Source: Betaproteobacteria bacterium
GTDB lineage: Bacteria > Pseudomonadota > Gammaproteobacteria > Burkholderiales > Burkholderiaceae_C
NCBI GenBank assembly: GCA_947453725.1
Contig: CANGHH010000004.1
Span: 248,001 to 312,000 of the forward strand
Direction: 5' to 3'
DNA length: 64,000 bases
The notes under the pieces are model-generated. The model made no database searches. It was not told the origin of the DNA and saw only the letters and a list, made by a program, of their open reading frames with translations. The position numbers and the translations under genes were made by a program. Positions 17,253 through 25,879 of this stretch are shown here, in pieces (the first letter of the stretch is position 1; each line of letters opens with the position of its first letter).

Positions 17253-18152
17253 ATGTTCTACAAGTTCAAAAAGTCGCTCGCGACTGCACGCTTCTACCGC
17301 CAGACGCGCGGCATTCTGGACACCCGACCCATGCCAGTGGTGCCAGGGCCGGCGGCCATCGTCAGCATGGTGTCCAACAGCGACGTCCAGATGTACCTGC
17401 TGAGCATGAAATCGTTCTACAGCCGCCTGGGCGGAGGCCAGTTGGTGGTCGTGGTCGACCGTGATATGCCAAACACCGCCCGCGCCACGCTGAGCGAGCA
17501 CTTCCCAGGTATCGAATTCCAGGTATTGGAAGACATCGATGTGGGGCATTGCCAACGCGGGGGCACCTGGGAAAGGCTGGTGTATCTGCTGGGGCGCACC
17601 GAACGGGAATTCGTCATCCAGATCGATTGCGACACGCTGGCTTTCGGCACTGACATCCAGGAAGTGCTGAACTGCGTGGCGCATAACCGGTCCTTCACGT
17701 TGAGCGGCGGCGAGCGGGAAATCGTGGGACTGCCTGAAGCCGCACGCCGAGCTCGCGCCATCAGCCACCCCTACGTCGGTATTGCCGCTGAAAGCCTGTT
17801 TGACCGCTATCCCGACGCGGAGAACATGCGTTATGTTCGGGGTTCTTCCGGCTTTGCCGGTTTCGCCAAAGGCGGCTTCAGCCGCGCGCAGATCGAGGAC
17901 TTCCACATCCAGATGGAAAAGCTCCTGCCGAACCGGTGGACGGAATGGGGCACGGAACAGTGCGCGTCGAACTTCGCCGTGGCCAATTCGCCGGGTGCGC
18001 TGGTGCTGCCTTTCCCGAAATACGCCAACTTCGACCACCAGCATGACCCCAATCAAAGCGGCTTCCTGCACTTCATCGGCGCGCACCGCTTCGACGATGA
18101 CTACTTTGCCCAGCATGGCCAGCGCATCATTGATGCCCTGATGACGGCCTAA
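17253..18152 (+). CDS. Hypothetical GT-A-like glycosyltransferase
   Basis: 299-aa protein of unrecognised family. IQIDCDTLAFG (about 123-132) looks like the metal-binding DxD strand of GT-A glycosyltransferases (compare GT8 DxD), and GLPEAARRARAISHPYVGIAAE follows. No signal peptide or membrane segment is seen. ATG 17253 is chosen because the tandem pseudogene at 18190 aligns from this Met (MFYKFKKSLATARF versus MRYRLRKSLATRRF). It is the first gene of the 17.2-25.9 kb plus-strand block. Function as an EPS glycosyltransferase is inference. Confidence 0.75.
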   Translation: MFYKFKKSLATARFYRQTRGILDTRPMPVVPGPAAIVSMVSNSDVQMYLLSMKSFYSRLGGGQLVVVVDRDMPNTARATLSEHFPGIEFQVLEDIDVGHCQRGGTWERLVYLLGRTEREFVIQIDCDTLAFGTDIQEVLNCVAHNRSFTLSGGEREIVGLPEAARRARAISHPYVGIAAESLFDRYPDAENMRYVRGSSGFAGFAKGGFSRAQIEDFHIQMEKLLPNRWTEWGTEQCASNFAVANSPGALVLPFPKYANFDHQHDPNQSGFLHFIGAHRFDDDYFAQHGQRIIDALMTA

Positions 18153-18189
18153 CTCGAGCCCAGCACAGCCTGCTGCCCGGTTTGACTGC

Positions 18190-18677
18190 ATGCGCTACCG
18201 ACTACGCAAATCGCTGGCGACGCGACGTTTCTGCCACCTGACGCAGGCCGCGATGAAAACGCCGCCCATGCCAGTGGTGCCCGGCACGGCCACCTTTTTC
18301 AGCACGGTGGCCAACCAGGACTTGCAGGTGTACCGCGTCGAACCTCATGGCCATGTCGGCATCGCCGCCGAAGCGCCGCATGAGCCATTGCCCATCGCGG
18401 ATTCGACAGGGCGGCCCTCGAGGAATTCGACGTCCAGAGGGCCCGCCTGCTGCCCGAACGCTGGCATGAAGGGGACGCCGAGCAATCCGCCTCGAACGAC
18501 GCCGTCGCCAACAAACCCGGCTGCTGTGTGCTGCCCGGTCCGAAATGCGGGAACTTCGACCGCAGCCCCGACACGTCGCAGAACGACTTCCTCCACTTCA
18601 TCGGGACCAACTGCTTTGACGGCGACCGCTTCGCCCAACTGGGGCAGCGCGTCATCAGCGAACTGCAAGCCGCATGA
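18190..18677 (+). pseudogene. Decayed tandem copy of the 17253 gene
   Basis: The first 50 residues parallel the upstream gene (KSLATRRF, PMPVVPGTATFF, VANQDLQVY). The frame then jumps to HGHVGIAAE, matching residues 172-180 of the intact protein, so about 120 codons including the DxD segment are gone. A second deletion of about 25 codons near 18390 also shifts the frame. Reading on in another frame (GFDRAALEEFDVQ, LLPERWHEG, NDFLHFIGTNCFDGD, ending QRVISELQAA at the 18675 TGA) restores the parent's C-terminus. Read in its first frame, the ORF runs to 18693 as nonsense. Clearly a dead duplicate. Confidence 0.85.
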
Positions 18678-18705
18678 ACGGCGGCATGGTTGACTGACGG
18701 TACCC

Positions 18706-19668
18706 ATGACCCTGTTGTCCATCGTCATCCCCTGCTACAACGAAGAAGAGGTCATCGGCGAAACGATGCGCCGGCTGGGTGCCTTCTGCGACGGCGTGCA
18801 GGGCTTGGCGGTCGAACTGATCTTCGTCGACGACGGCAGCCGCGACCGCACGCGCGACTTGCTGCGCGGCTACGCCACCGACGATGCGCGGATTCAGGTC
18901 GTCGGCTTCGCGCGCAATTTCGGCCACCAGATTGCCGTGACGGCCGGCATAGACGCCGCGCGCGGCGATGCCGTGGTGCTGATTGACGCCGACCTGCAAG
19001 ATCCGCCCGAGGTGGTTCACGAGATGGTCGCCAAGTGGCGCGAAGGCTATGACGTGGTCTACGGCACGCGCACCGAACGACCCGGCGAATCGGCTTTCAA
19101 GCTGGCCACGGCGCGCGGCTTCTACCGCTTGCTGAACCGCCTGTCCGATGTGCCGATCCCGCTGGACACCGGCGACTTCCGCCTGATGAGCCGCGCCGTG
19201 GTCGACGCCTTGAAAGCCATGCCCGAGCGCGATCGCTTCGTCCGCGGCATGGTCAGCTGGGTCGGTTTCCGCCAGACGGCCCTGCCCTACCGCCGCGCCG
19301 AGCGCTTTGCCGGCACCAGCAAGTACCCGCTGCGCAAGATGCTGCGCTTCGCCACCGACGGCATCCTGTCCTTCTCGATCAAGCCGCTGCAGGTGTCGAT
19401 CACCCTGGGCCTGCTGGCCGCGGCGCTGTCGATGGCGGGCATCGCCTACGCCCTGTTCCTGCGCATCTTCACCAGCATCTGGGTCGAAGGCTGGACGGCC
19501 CTGATGATCGCCGTGCTCTTCATCGGCGGGGTGCAGCTGATCTGCGTGGGCATCCTGGGCGAATACGTCGGCCGCATCTACAACGAGGTGAAGCGCCGAC
19601 CCCTGTATGTCGTGCAGGAACACATCGGGGCGCTGCCGCATCCGGCACCTCGGGCGCCATGCCCATGA
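18706..19668 (+). CDS. GT2 glycosyltransferase, polyprenyl-phosphate sugar transferase type (GtrB/ArnC/DPM1-like)
   Basis: 320 aa. GT-A catalytic domain with LSIVIPCYNEEEVI, VDDGSRDRT and the DADLQDPPE metal site, then TGDFRLMSR and a FAGTSKYPLRKM loop. Two C-terminal membrane helices follow (about 230-290). Such enzymes load a sugar onto undecaprenyl phosphate for use by periplasmic GT-C enzymes. It overlaps the next gene by four to ten bases. Context (membrane LPG-synthase-like protein, then FAD enzyme) is a recurring set in EPS and lipid-glycosylation clusters. Confidence 0.9.
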   Translation: MTLLSIVIPCYNEEEVIGETMRRLGAFCDGVQGLAVELIFVDDGSRDRTRDLLRGYATDDARIQVVGFARNFGHQIAVTAGIDAARGDAVVLIDADLQDPPEVVHEMVAKWREGYDVVYGTRTERPGESAFKLATARGFYRLLNRLSDVPIPLDTGDFRLMSRAVVDALKAMPERDRFVRGMVSWVGFRQTALPYRRAERFAGTSKYPLRKMLRFATDGILSFSIKPLQVSITLGLLAAALSMAGIAYALFLRIFTSIWVEGWTALMIAVLFIGGVQLICVGILGEYVGRIYNEVKRRPLYVVQEHIGALPHPAPRAPCP

Positions 19669-20648
19669 ACACCCGCAAGCTCTTGCGCCTGGGGCTGGGC
19701 GCGGTGATGGGCGTGCTCTTTGTCTGGCTGACGCTGCGCCACATCGACGGCGCGCGCATCGCTGCGGTCATGCGCGGCGCGCGCCTGGACCTGCTGGGCG
19801 CCGCCATCGCCGCGCTGTGCGTGGGCTACGTCTGCCGCATCCTGCGTTGGCAGACGATGCTGCTTCGCGCCAACCCGGCGCTGCGCGCCGTCGACTGTGC
19901 CGGCCCGCTGGTGGCCAGCTTCGCGGCCAACAACGTGCTGCCCTTCCGCGCCGGCGACCTGATGCGGGCCTTCGTCTTCAACGGCCGGCTGCAAACCACG
20001 CCGGGGTCGGTGCTGGCGACGCTGTTCGTCGAACGGCTGCTCGACCTGCTGATGGTCATCCTGCTGCTCGGTCTGGCGTTGGCGGTCTTTCACTTCGACG
20101 TTTCCAGGCTGGTCGGCCTGGGTGTGCCCTTGCTGCTGTCGGGCGCAGCGGCCATCCTGGCGGTGTTGCTGTTCCCGCAAGTGCTGCAGCCACTGCTGCG
20201 CGGCCTGGGCAGCCTGGCCGGGCGCCTGCCCGCCGCGGCCAAGGTGCAGCAGGAACTGCGCAAGGTCACCGACACCCTGGCCCAGCTGTCAGGCGGCAGC
20301 ACGATGTTGCGGCTGATCGCCTGGTCGGCCGGGGCCTGGCTGATCGAGGGCGGCGTCTACGGGCTGGTGGCGCAATCACTGGCCGGCATCCGCGCTGCGC
20401 AGGGCGCCTGGCTGGCCGTGCCGGTGGGCACGCTGGCCACGCTGATCCCCAGCACGCCAGGCTATGTCGGCACCTTCGATTATTTCACCGCGCAGGCCAT
20501 GGTGTTGGCGGGCAACGAGCCGACAGCGGCGGCCGCTTTCGCCTTCCTGGTGCACCTGGTGTTGTGGCTGCCGCCCACCGTGGCCGGCGGCCTGTACCTG
20601 CTGCTGCGGCCTTCAACCGTGGGCGTGCCCAAGGAGCAGGCGATTTGA
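19659..20648 (+). CDS. Lysylphosphatidylglycerol synthase TM-region / flippase-like membrane protein
   Basis: 329-aa integral membrane protein of the UPF0104/LPG-synthase transmembrane type, without the aminoacyl-transfer domain. It has about eight hydrophobic segments and the family motifs FAANNVLPFRAGDLMRAF and the late PSTPGYVGTFDYF. Members often pair with GT2 enzymes and are proposed lipid or lipid-sugar flippases. ATG 19659 is the first start; ATG 19665, which gives a classic ATGA overlap with the upstream stop, is equally plausible. The stop overlaps the TTG of the FAD gene. Confidence 0.88.
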   Translation: MPMNTRKLLRLGLGAVMGVLFVWLTLRHIDGARIAAVMRGARLDLLGAAIAALCVGYVCRILRWQTMLLRANPALRAVDCAGPLVASFAANNVLPFRAGDLMRAFVFNGRLQTTPGSVLATLFVERLLDLLMVILLLGLALAVFHFDVSRLVGLGVPLLLSGAAAILAVLLFPQVLQPLLRGLGSLAGRLPAAAKVQQELRKVTDTLAQLSGGSTMLRLIAWSAGAWLIEGGVYGLVAQSLAGIRAAQGAWLAVPVGTLATLIPSTPGYVGTFDYFTAQAMVLAGNEPTAAAAFAFLVHLVLWLPPTVAGGLYLLLRPSTVGVPKEQAI

Positions 20649-21985
20649 TCGACACACACAAGACCACCGTCGCCGTCGTCGGCGGTGGTTTCGGCGGCCT
20701 GGCTGCGGCCTACGAGCTGGCCCGCCAGGGCATCGCCGTGACGGTGCTGGAAGCCGAAGGGCATATCGGCGGCCTGGCGGCCGCCTTCGACGTCGGCGGC
20801 GAACGGCTCGACCGCTTCTACCACCACTGGTTCACCAACGACCGCGAGGTCATGGACCTGATCCACGAGCTGGGCCTGGACGCCCAGGTGGCCATCAACC
20901 CGACCAACACCGGCGTCTACTACGCCAACAACTTCTTCAAGCTGTCCACACCCTGGGACCTGCTGAACTTCACGCCGCTGGGCTTCATCGACCGCCTGCG
21001 CCTGGGCCTGCTCGCCCTGCGCGCGCGGCGGGTGGATGACTGGATGTCGCTGGAGAACAAGACCGCTTCCGAGTGGCTGCGCGAACTGGGCGGCGAGAGC
21101 GTCTACCGCGTGATGTGGGAACCGCTGCTGAAGGGCAAGTTCGGGCCGGTGGCCGACCAGATCTCGGCGGTATGGTTCTGGAACAAGCTGAAGCTGCGCG
21201 GCGGCAGCCGCGGCAAGGGCGGCGAGGAACGCCTGGCCTATTTCAAGGGCGGCTTCGAGGCCCTGGCGCAGGCCTTGAAAGACCGCTTCGTGGCAGACGG
21301 CGGCGTGTTGCGCACGGCGGCATCGGTCAGCGCCATCCAGCCCGAAGGCGGCGCCTGGCGGCTGAGCACGGCGCAAGGCGATGTGCTGGCCGATCACGTC
21401 ATCGCCACGCCGGCGCTGCCCCTGCTGGCCGACATGGTGCGCGGCTGGGCGCAGCCGGCCTATCTGGCGCAGCTCGAACGCATCCAGTACCTGGCCAACG
21501 TCTGCTTGGTGCTGGAACTGGACCGCTCGCTGTCCAGCACCTACTGGCTGAACGTCAACGACCCCAACTTCCCCTTCGTCGGCGTCATCGAGCACACCAA
21601 CTTCGAGCGCCCCGAAACCTACGGCGGCCGCCACATCGTCTACCTGTCGAAGTACCTGCCACACACGGAGGCGCTTTACGCGATGACTGCCGACGAGGTG
21701 CTCGACTTCGCGATGCCGCACCTGCAGCGCATGTTCCCCAAGCTGGAACGCGGCTGGATCCAGCGCCACCATGTCTGGAAGGCGCGCTGGTCGCAGCCGG
21801 TGGTGGAACAGCGCTACAGCCAGCTGATCCCGACAGCAGCCGGGCCGCTGCCCGGGCTGCACCTGTGTTCGATGGCGCAGATCTACCCGGAAGACCGCGG
21901 CACGAATTACGCGGTCCGCGAGGGCCGCAAGATCGGCCGCCATGTGGCCGGACTGCTGGCCGCCGGCGCGGTTCGCCAGCCATGA
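20645..21985 (+). CDS. NAD(P)/FAD-dependent oxidoreductase (amine-oxidase / protoporphyrinogen-oxidase-like)
   Basis: 446 aa. The N-terminal dinucleotide motif VAVVGGGFGGLAAAYELA is followed by an acidic strand end (VLEAEGHIGG). A C-terminal FAD-contact segment reads HLCSMAQIYPEDRGTNYAV. Overall it resembles the flavin amine-oxidase fold used by UDP-galactopyranose-mutase-like and carotenoid desaturase-like proteins in glycan loci. The start is TTG 20645, overlapping the upstream TGA by four bases; no ATG precedes the Rossmann motif. The stop overlaps the PQQ gene's ATG. The substrate is unknown. Confidence 0.85.
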   Translation: MIDTHKTTVAVVGGGFGGLAAAYELARQGIAVTVLEAEGHIGGLAAAFDVGGERLDRFYHHWFTNDREVMDLIHELGLDAQVAINPTNTGVYYANNFFKLSTPWDLLNFTPLGFIDRLRLGLLALRARRVDDWMSLENKTASEWLRELGGESVYRVMWEPLLKGKFGPVADQISAVWFWNKLKLRGGSRGKGGEERLAYFKGGFEALAQALKDRFVADGGVLRTAASVSAIQPEGGAWRLSTAQGDVLADHVIATPALPLLADMVRGWAQPAYLAQLERIQYLANVCLVLELDRSLSSTYWLNVNDPNFPFVGVIEHTNFERPETYGGRHIVYLSKYLPHTEALYAMTADEVLDFAMPHLQRMFPKLERGWIQRHHVWKARWSQPVVEQRYSQLIPTAAGPLPGLHLCSMAQIYPEDRGTNYAVREGRKIGRHVAGLLAAGAVRQP

Positions 21986-24312
21986 AGGCCCGCAGCCGGC
22001 GGTTCGGGTTCGGCTTGGCCGGCGTGGCGCTGCTCGTCGCCGGCGGGGTGCTGGTCGAATGGCGCTTCCAGCCCATCGCCCGGGTGCGGCAGGAAGGCGT
22101 GGGCAAACTGGCTGGCGTGGTGGCCGACCGCCTGAAGAAAGAGGGTCTGCTGGCCACTGCGCAGGCCATCTTCGCGAAGGTGGACGCACCACCGCCCTCG
22201 CAGAACCTGGCCTATTCGATCTACGCGCCGCCGCCGCCCGAAAGCGCTGCTGAACGGGCCGCCTTGCCCGAATACAAGCTCATCCCAGGGGCCGACCCGG
22301 CGACGCTGGCGCCCAGCCGTGACGATGGTCTGGTCTACGACAGCTGGCAACGCAGCCACGGCAACGCGCAGTCCAGCAAGTTCGCTGCCCACACGCAGAT
22401 CGCCAGGGGCAACGTCGCGCAGCTGGAAGTGGCCTGGGTCCACAAGACCGGCGAAGACCTCGGCGACCCGAAGCAGCTCGGGACGACCGTGCAGACCAAC
22501 CCGGTGATCGTGGGTGACCACCTCTACGTCGGCGGCCCCGGCCTGCTGCGCGCCATCCACGCCGGCACCGGCCGCGAAATCTGGCGCCTGGCACTGCCCG
22601 GCCCGGTGGCGCGCCGCGGGCTGGTCTGGGAACCCAACGCCGACTTCGCCCAATCGCGCCTGTTCGTGCCGACCAGTCAGGGCGTGGTGGCCGTCGGCGC
22701 GGCCGACGGCAAGATCCGCACCGACTTCGGCGATGGGGGCTATGTCGGGGGCGAGGTGTCGCTGATCGCACCCTTGATCCTGAAAGACCGGCTGATCATG
22801 GCCATCCCGCGGCCGGCCGTCGAGGCCTATGACCTGAAGACGGGCAAGCTGCTGTGGACCACGCCACTGCTGCCGCGCTCGGAAACCAAGGGCAGTGCGC
22901 TCTACGGCGGCAACCCCTGGTCCGGCATGTCCGGCGATGCGGCCCGTGGGATGGTCTATGTGTCGACCGGCAATGCGCGGCCCCAGATGATCGGCAGCAC
23001 CCGGCCGGGCGACAACCGCAACACCTGCAGCGTGGTGGCCCTGGACACCGAGACCGGCGCCATCCGCTGGGCCTTTCAGGAGGTGGTGCACGACCTGTGG
23101 GACCTGGACGTGCCCAGCCCGCCCGTGCTGACCACCATCACCCGCGGCGGCAAGAAGGTGGACGTGGTGGCCACCGTGACCAAGGTCGGCAACACCCTGC
23201 TGCTGGACCGCGACAGCGGCCGACCGATCTTCGACTATCGCATGCGTCGGGCACCCGCCTCCACGATCCCCGGCGAGCGCTCCGCCGCCTACCAGCCGGC
23301 GCCGCTGCTGCCCGAACCGTTCTCCAAGCTGGTCTTCGAGGCCGACGACATCAGTGACCTCAGCGCCAGCGCACGGCAGACGGTGCTGCGCAAGACGCAA
23401 GGCGCCAAGATGGGCTTTTTCGAACCGCCGGTGCTGGGCGGCAAGATCGTTGCCTACGGCCTGCAGGGCGGCGCCGAGTGGCCCGGTGCCGCGGCCGACC
23501 CGCGCAGCGGTGTGTTGTTCGTGCCGTCGAACCAGTTGCCGTGGCTGGTGCGCGCGCGCTACCAGAACAACGCCGTCACGGCCGAGGCCGCCGCGAAAGT
23601 GCCTGGCGATGCGCTGTACCAGGCGGCCTGCGCAGGCTGCCACCAGCCGCTGGGCGAAGGTCAGTACGAAACCGAGCGCGAAGGCGACGCCCATTACCCG
23701 GCGCTGCAAGGCATCACGGCCTTGCGCGACCGCGCCACGCTCACCGCGCCCGCCGAATTCGACCGCCAGCATGCCGCCGTGAAGCTGCCACGCGCCGTCG
23801 GGCCCGCCGATCTGCAGACGCTGTACGGCTACTTTCGCACGCTGGACGAAAGTGGTGACCGCCAGCGGGCCTTCAGCCTCGCCGGCTTCTGGCAGTTGCT
23901 GCTGGACGACCAGGGCCGCCCCGGCAGCAAGCCACCCTGGGGTCACCTCACCGCCATCGACCTGAATACCGGCAAGCAGGCCTGGCAGGTGCCCTTCGGC
24001 AGGTACGACCAGTTGCGGCGCCAGGGCCAACCGGTGCAGGGCCAGCGCAACCACGGCGGCGTGATCGCCACGGCCAGCGGCCTGCTGTTCGCGACCGGCA
24101 CGCTGGACAACCGCATCCGCGCCTACGACGCCCGCAATGGCCATGAGCTGTGGTCCTACAAGCTGCCGGCTGCCGGCTCGACGCCGCCGTCCACCTACCT
24201 GCTGGACGGCGTGCAGTACCTGGTGGTGGTGGCCGGCGGCGGCCAGCACGTCGAGTTCTCGGGTCGGTCCGACCAGATCATCGCTTTCCGCTTGCCCGTC
24301 GCTGCGCGCTGA
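21982..24312 (+). CDS. Membrane-anchored PQQ-dependent quinohemoprotein dehydrogenase
   Basis: 776 aa. One N-terminal helix (about 9-25) anchors a periplasmic beta-propeller with repeated tryptophan-docking blades (ETGAIRWAFQ, NTGKQAWQVPF, RNGHELWSYKLP). A c-type heme site, CAGCH at 550-554, sits in an insert between blades, followed by a Met-poor cytochrome-like stretch. It therefore should oxidise an alcohol or sugar with PQQ and pass electrons through its own heme. Starts with an ATGA overlap. It is unusual inside an EPS cluster; the substrate may be a glycan precursor or lipid-linked sugar, which is inference. Confidence 0.85.
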   Translation: MKARSRRFGFGLAGVALLVAGGVLVEWRFQPIARVRQEGVGKLAGVVADRLKKEGLLATAQAIFAKVDAPPPSQNLAYSIYAPPPPESAAERAALPEYKLIPGADPATLAPSRDDGLVYDSWQRSHGNAQSSKFAAHTQIARGNVAQLEVAWVHKTGEDLGDPKQLGTTVQTNPVIVGDHLYVGGPGLLRAIHAGTGREIWRLALPGPVARRGLVWEPNADFAQSRLFVPTSQGVVAVGAADGKIRTDFGDGGYVGGEVSLIAPLILKDRLIMAIPRPAVEAYDLKTGKLLWTTPLLPRSETKGSALYGGNPWSGMSGDAARGMVYVSTGNARPQMIGSTRPGDNRNTCSVVALDTETGAIRWAFQEVVHDLWDLDVPSPPVLTTITRGGKKVDVVATVTKVGNTLLLDRDSGRPIFDYRMRRAPASTIPGERSAAYQPAPLLPEPFSKLVFEADDISDLSASARQTVLRKTQGAKMGFFEPPVLGGKIVAYGLQGGAEWPGAAADPRSGVLFVPSNQLPWLVRARYQNNAVTAEAAAKVPGDALYQAACAGCHQPLGEGQYETEREGDAHYPALQGITALRDRATLTAPAEFDRQHAAVKLPRAVGPADLQTLYGYFRTLDESGDRQRAFSLAGFWQLLLDDQGRPGSKPPWGHLTAIDLNTGKQAWQVPFGRYDQLRRQGQPVQGQRNHGGVIATASGLLFATGTLDNRIRAYDARNGHELWSYKLPAAGSTPPSTYLLDGVQYLVVVAGGGQHVEFSGRSDQIIAFRLPVAAR

Positions 24313-24322
24313 GAGCGCTGAC

Positions 24323-25867
24323 ATGAACGCCGAGATGCTCAACCGGTGGCTGTTCGGGCTGGCCGTCGCCCTGGGCGCCAGCATCTTCTGGCTGGCGCCG
24401 CACCCGCCGATGATCGACCTGCCCCAGCATGCCGGTCAGCTGGCCCTGCTCAAGCAACTGGTCACCGGCGACACGCGCTGGGCCGCGCTGTTCCAGGTCA
24501 ACCCCTGGACGCCCTACTTCCTGGGCTTCGGTCTGGCGCTGCCGCTGAGCTTCGTGATGCCGGTGGCGGCAGCGCTGAAAACCGTGCTGACGCTGGCCTA
24601 CCTGGCCTGGGTGCTGGTCTGCACGGGCCTTCGCCGCCACTTCGGCGCCGACGCACGGCTGGACTGGCTGTGCCTGACACCCTATTTCGGGTTTGCCTTC
24701 CACTGGGGCTTCTTCACCTTCCTGACCGCCGCACCGCTGGGCCTGGCGCTGGTCTGGCTGGGCGCCCGGCAGTCGCGCACGCCCAGCGCGGCGCGGGGTG
24801 CGCTGCTGTCGGCCCTGTGCGTGCTGCTGCTGGTGTCGCACGGCCTGGTCTTCCTGTACACCTTGGGCACGCTGGCGCTGCTGCTGGCCGCACGCGGGCC
24901 GGGCCTGCTGCAGCGGGCGCTGAAGCTGTGGCCACTGGTGCTGCCGACTACCGCGCTGGCGGTCTTCTTCGTGATGAGCCGCGAAGCCGAATCCGCCTTC
25001 CACACCGCCCGCACCGTGCCCGCGGTCATGGGGCACTGGGGCATCCGGCACGAGCTTCTGACCTGGTCACAGGGCCTGAAGGTCCACCCCTTGTTCACCG
25101 CCACCAGCCTGGTGTTCCTGCTGGCGCCCTGGCTGATGGGGCTGCGCACCGGTCCCCGCCGTGGCTTGGCGCTGCTGCCCTTCGCGTTGACGGCGGTGGT
25201 GCTGAACTTCGCGCCCAGCTTCGCGTTCGAGACGTCCTTCGTCTACGAGCGCTTCGCGCTGTTCCTGTGGCCGACCTACGCCTGGCTCTTTGCCGCTCAG
25301 CCCGGCCCACCGAAGCCCTCGGCACGGGCCGTTCAGGCCTTGCTGATCGTGATGGCGATGGCTGTGCTGGGCCTGCATGCTGGGCGCGTCTGGCTGTTCG
25401 GCCGCGAAGCCGCTGATTTCGACGCGATTGCTGCCCAGCTCGAACCTGGCCAGCGCGCACTGGCCCTGATCGCCGATCCCTTCAGCCCGGCCACCGACGG
25501 CGTGCCGGCCTATGTGCACCACGGGCTGTGGTACCAGGCCGAACAGGACGGGCTGGTCGACTTCAACTTCGCGTGGGTGCAGCCGCAAGTGGTGCGCTAC
25601 CGCGTGGACGCCCGCCCGCCAGTGGCCCTGAACTTCCCCTGGAATCCGAAGCAGTTCGACTGGACGCGGCACCAGGGCCGGAACTACCGCTATTTCCTGG
25701 TCCGCCTGGGCGACCGCCCGGCGCCGGACTGGTTCGCCAGTGCCGGGTGCAAGCCGCGCCTGCTGCGGCAGGAAGGCAACTGGCAGGCCTTTGAACGAGC
25801 CACTTGCGCGACAGACCCACCCGACGCCGTCACCTCGATCGGCCCAGCCCAGCGGGCCCGGCCGTGA
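24323..25867 (+). CDS. Polytopic membrane protein of unknown function
   Basis: 514 aa with about nine to ten hydrophobic segments up to residue 370 and a soluble C-terminal domain of about 140 residues. The layout (acidic/aromatic loop near the first helix, APHPPMIDLPQHAGQ, then many helices and a periplasmic tail) recalls GT-C mannosyltransferase-like proteins. However, I see no diagnostic D-E or DxD pair. ATG 24323, ten bases after the PQQ gene stop. It is the last gene of the plus block and converges with the GT2 stop 12 bases away. Possible acceptor for the GT2-made polyprenyl sugar. Confidence 0.75.
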   Translation: MNAEMLNRWLFGLAVALGASIFWLAPHPPMIDLPQHAGQLALLKQLVTGDTRWAALFQVNPWTPYFLGFGLALPLSFVMPVAAALKTVLTLAYLAWVLVCTGLRRHFGADARLDWLCLTPYFGFAFHWGFFTFLTAAPLGLALVWLGARQSRTPSAARGALLSALCVLLLVSHGLVFLYTLGTLALLLAARGPGLLQRALKLWPLVLPTTALAVFFVMSREAESAFHTARTVPAVMGHWGIRHELLTWSQGLKVHPLFTATSLVFLLAPWLMGLRTGPRRGLALLPFALTAVVLNFAPSFAFETSFVYERFALFLWPTYAWLFAAQPGPPKPSARAVQALLIVMAMAVLGLHAGRVWLFGREAADFDAIAAQLEPGQRALALIADPFSPATDGVPAYVHHGLWYQAEQDGLVDFNFAWVQPQVVRYRVDARPPVALNFPWNPKQFDWTRHQGRNYRYFLVRLGDRPAPDWFASAGCKPRLLRQEGNWQAFERATCATDPPDAVTSIGPAQRARP

Positions 25868-25879
25868 AGGCGCTGAGCG

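Noticed and set aside
21907..24384. 825-codon minus-strand frame opposite the PQQ enzyme
   Set aside because: Shadow of a strongly supported gene; no motif and no ribosome site.
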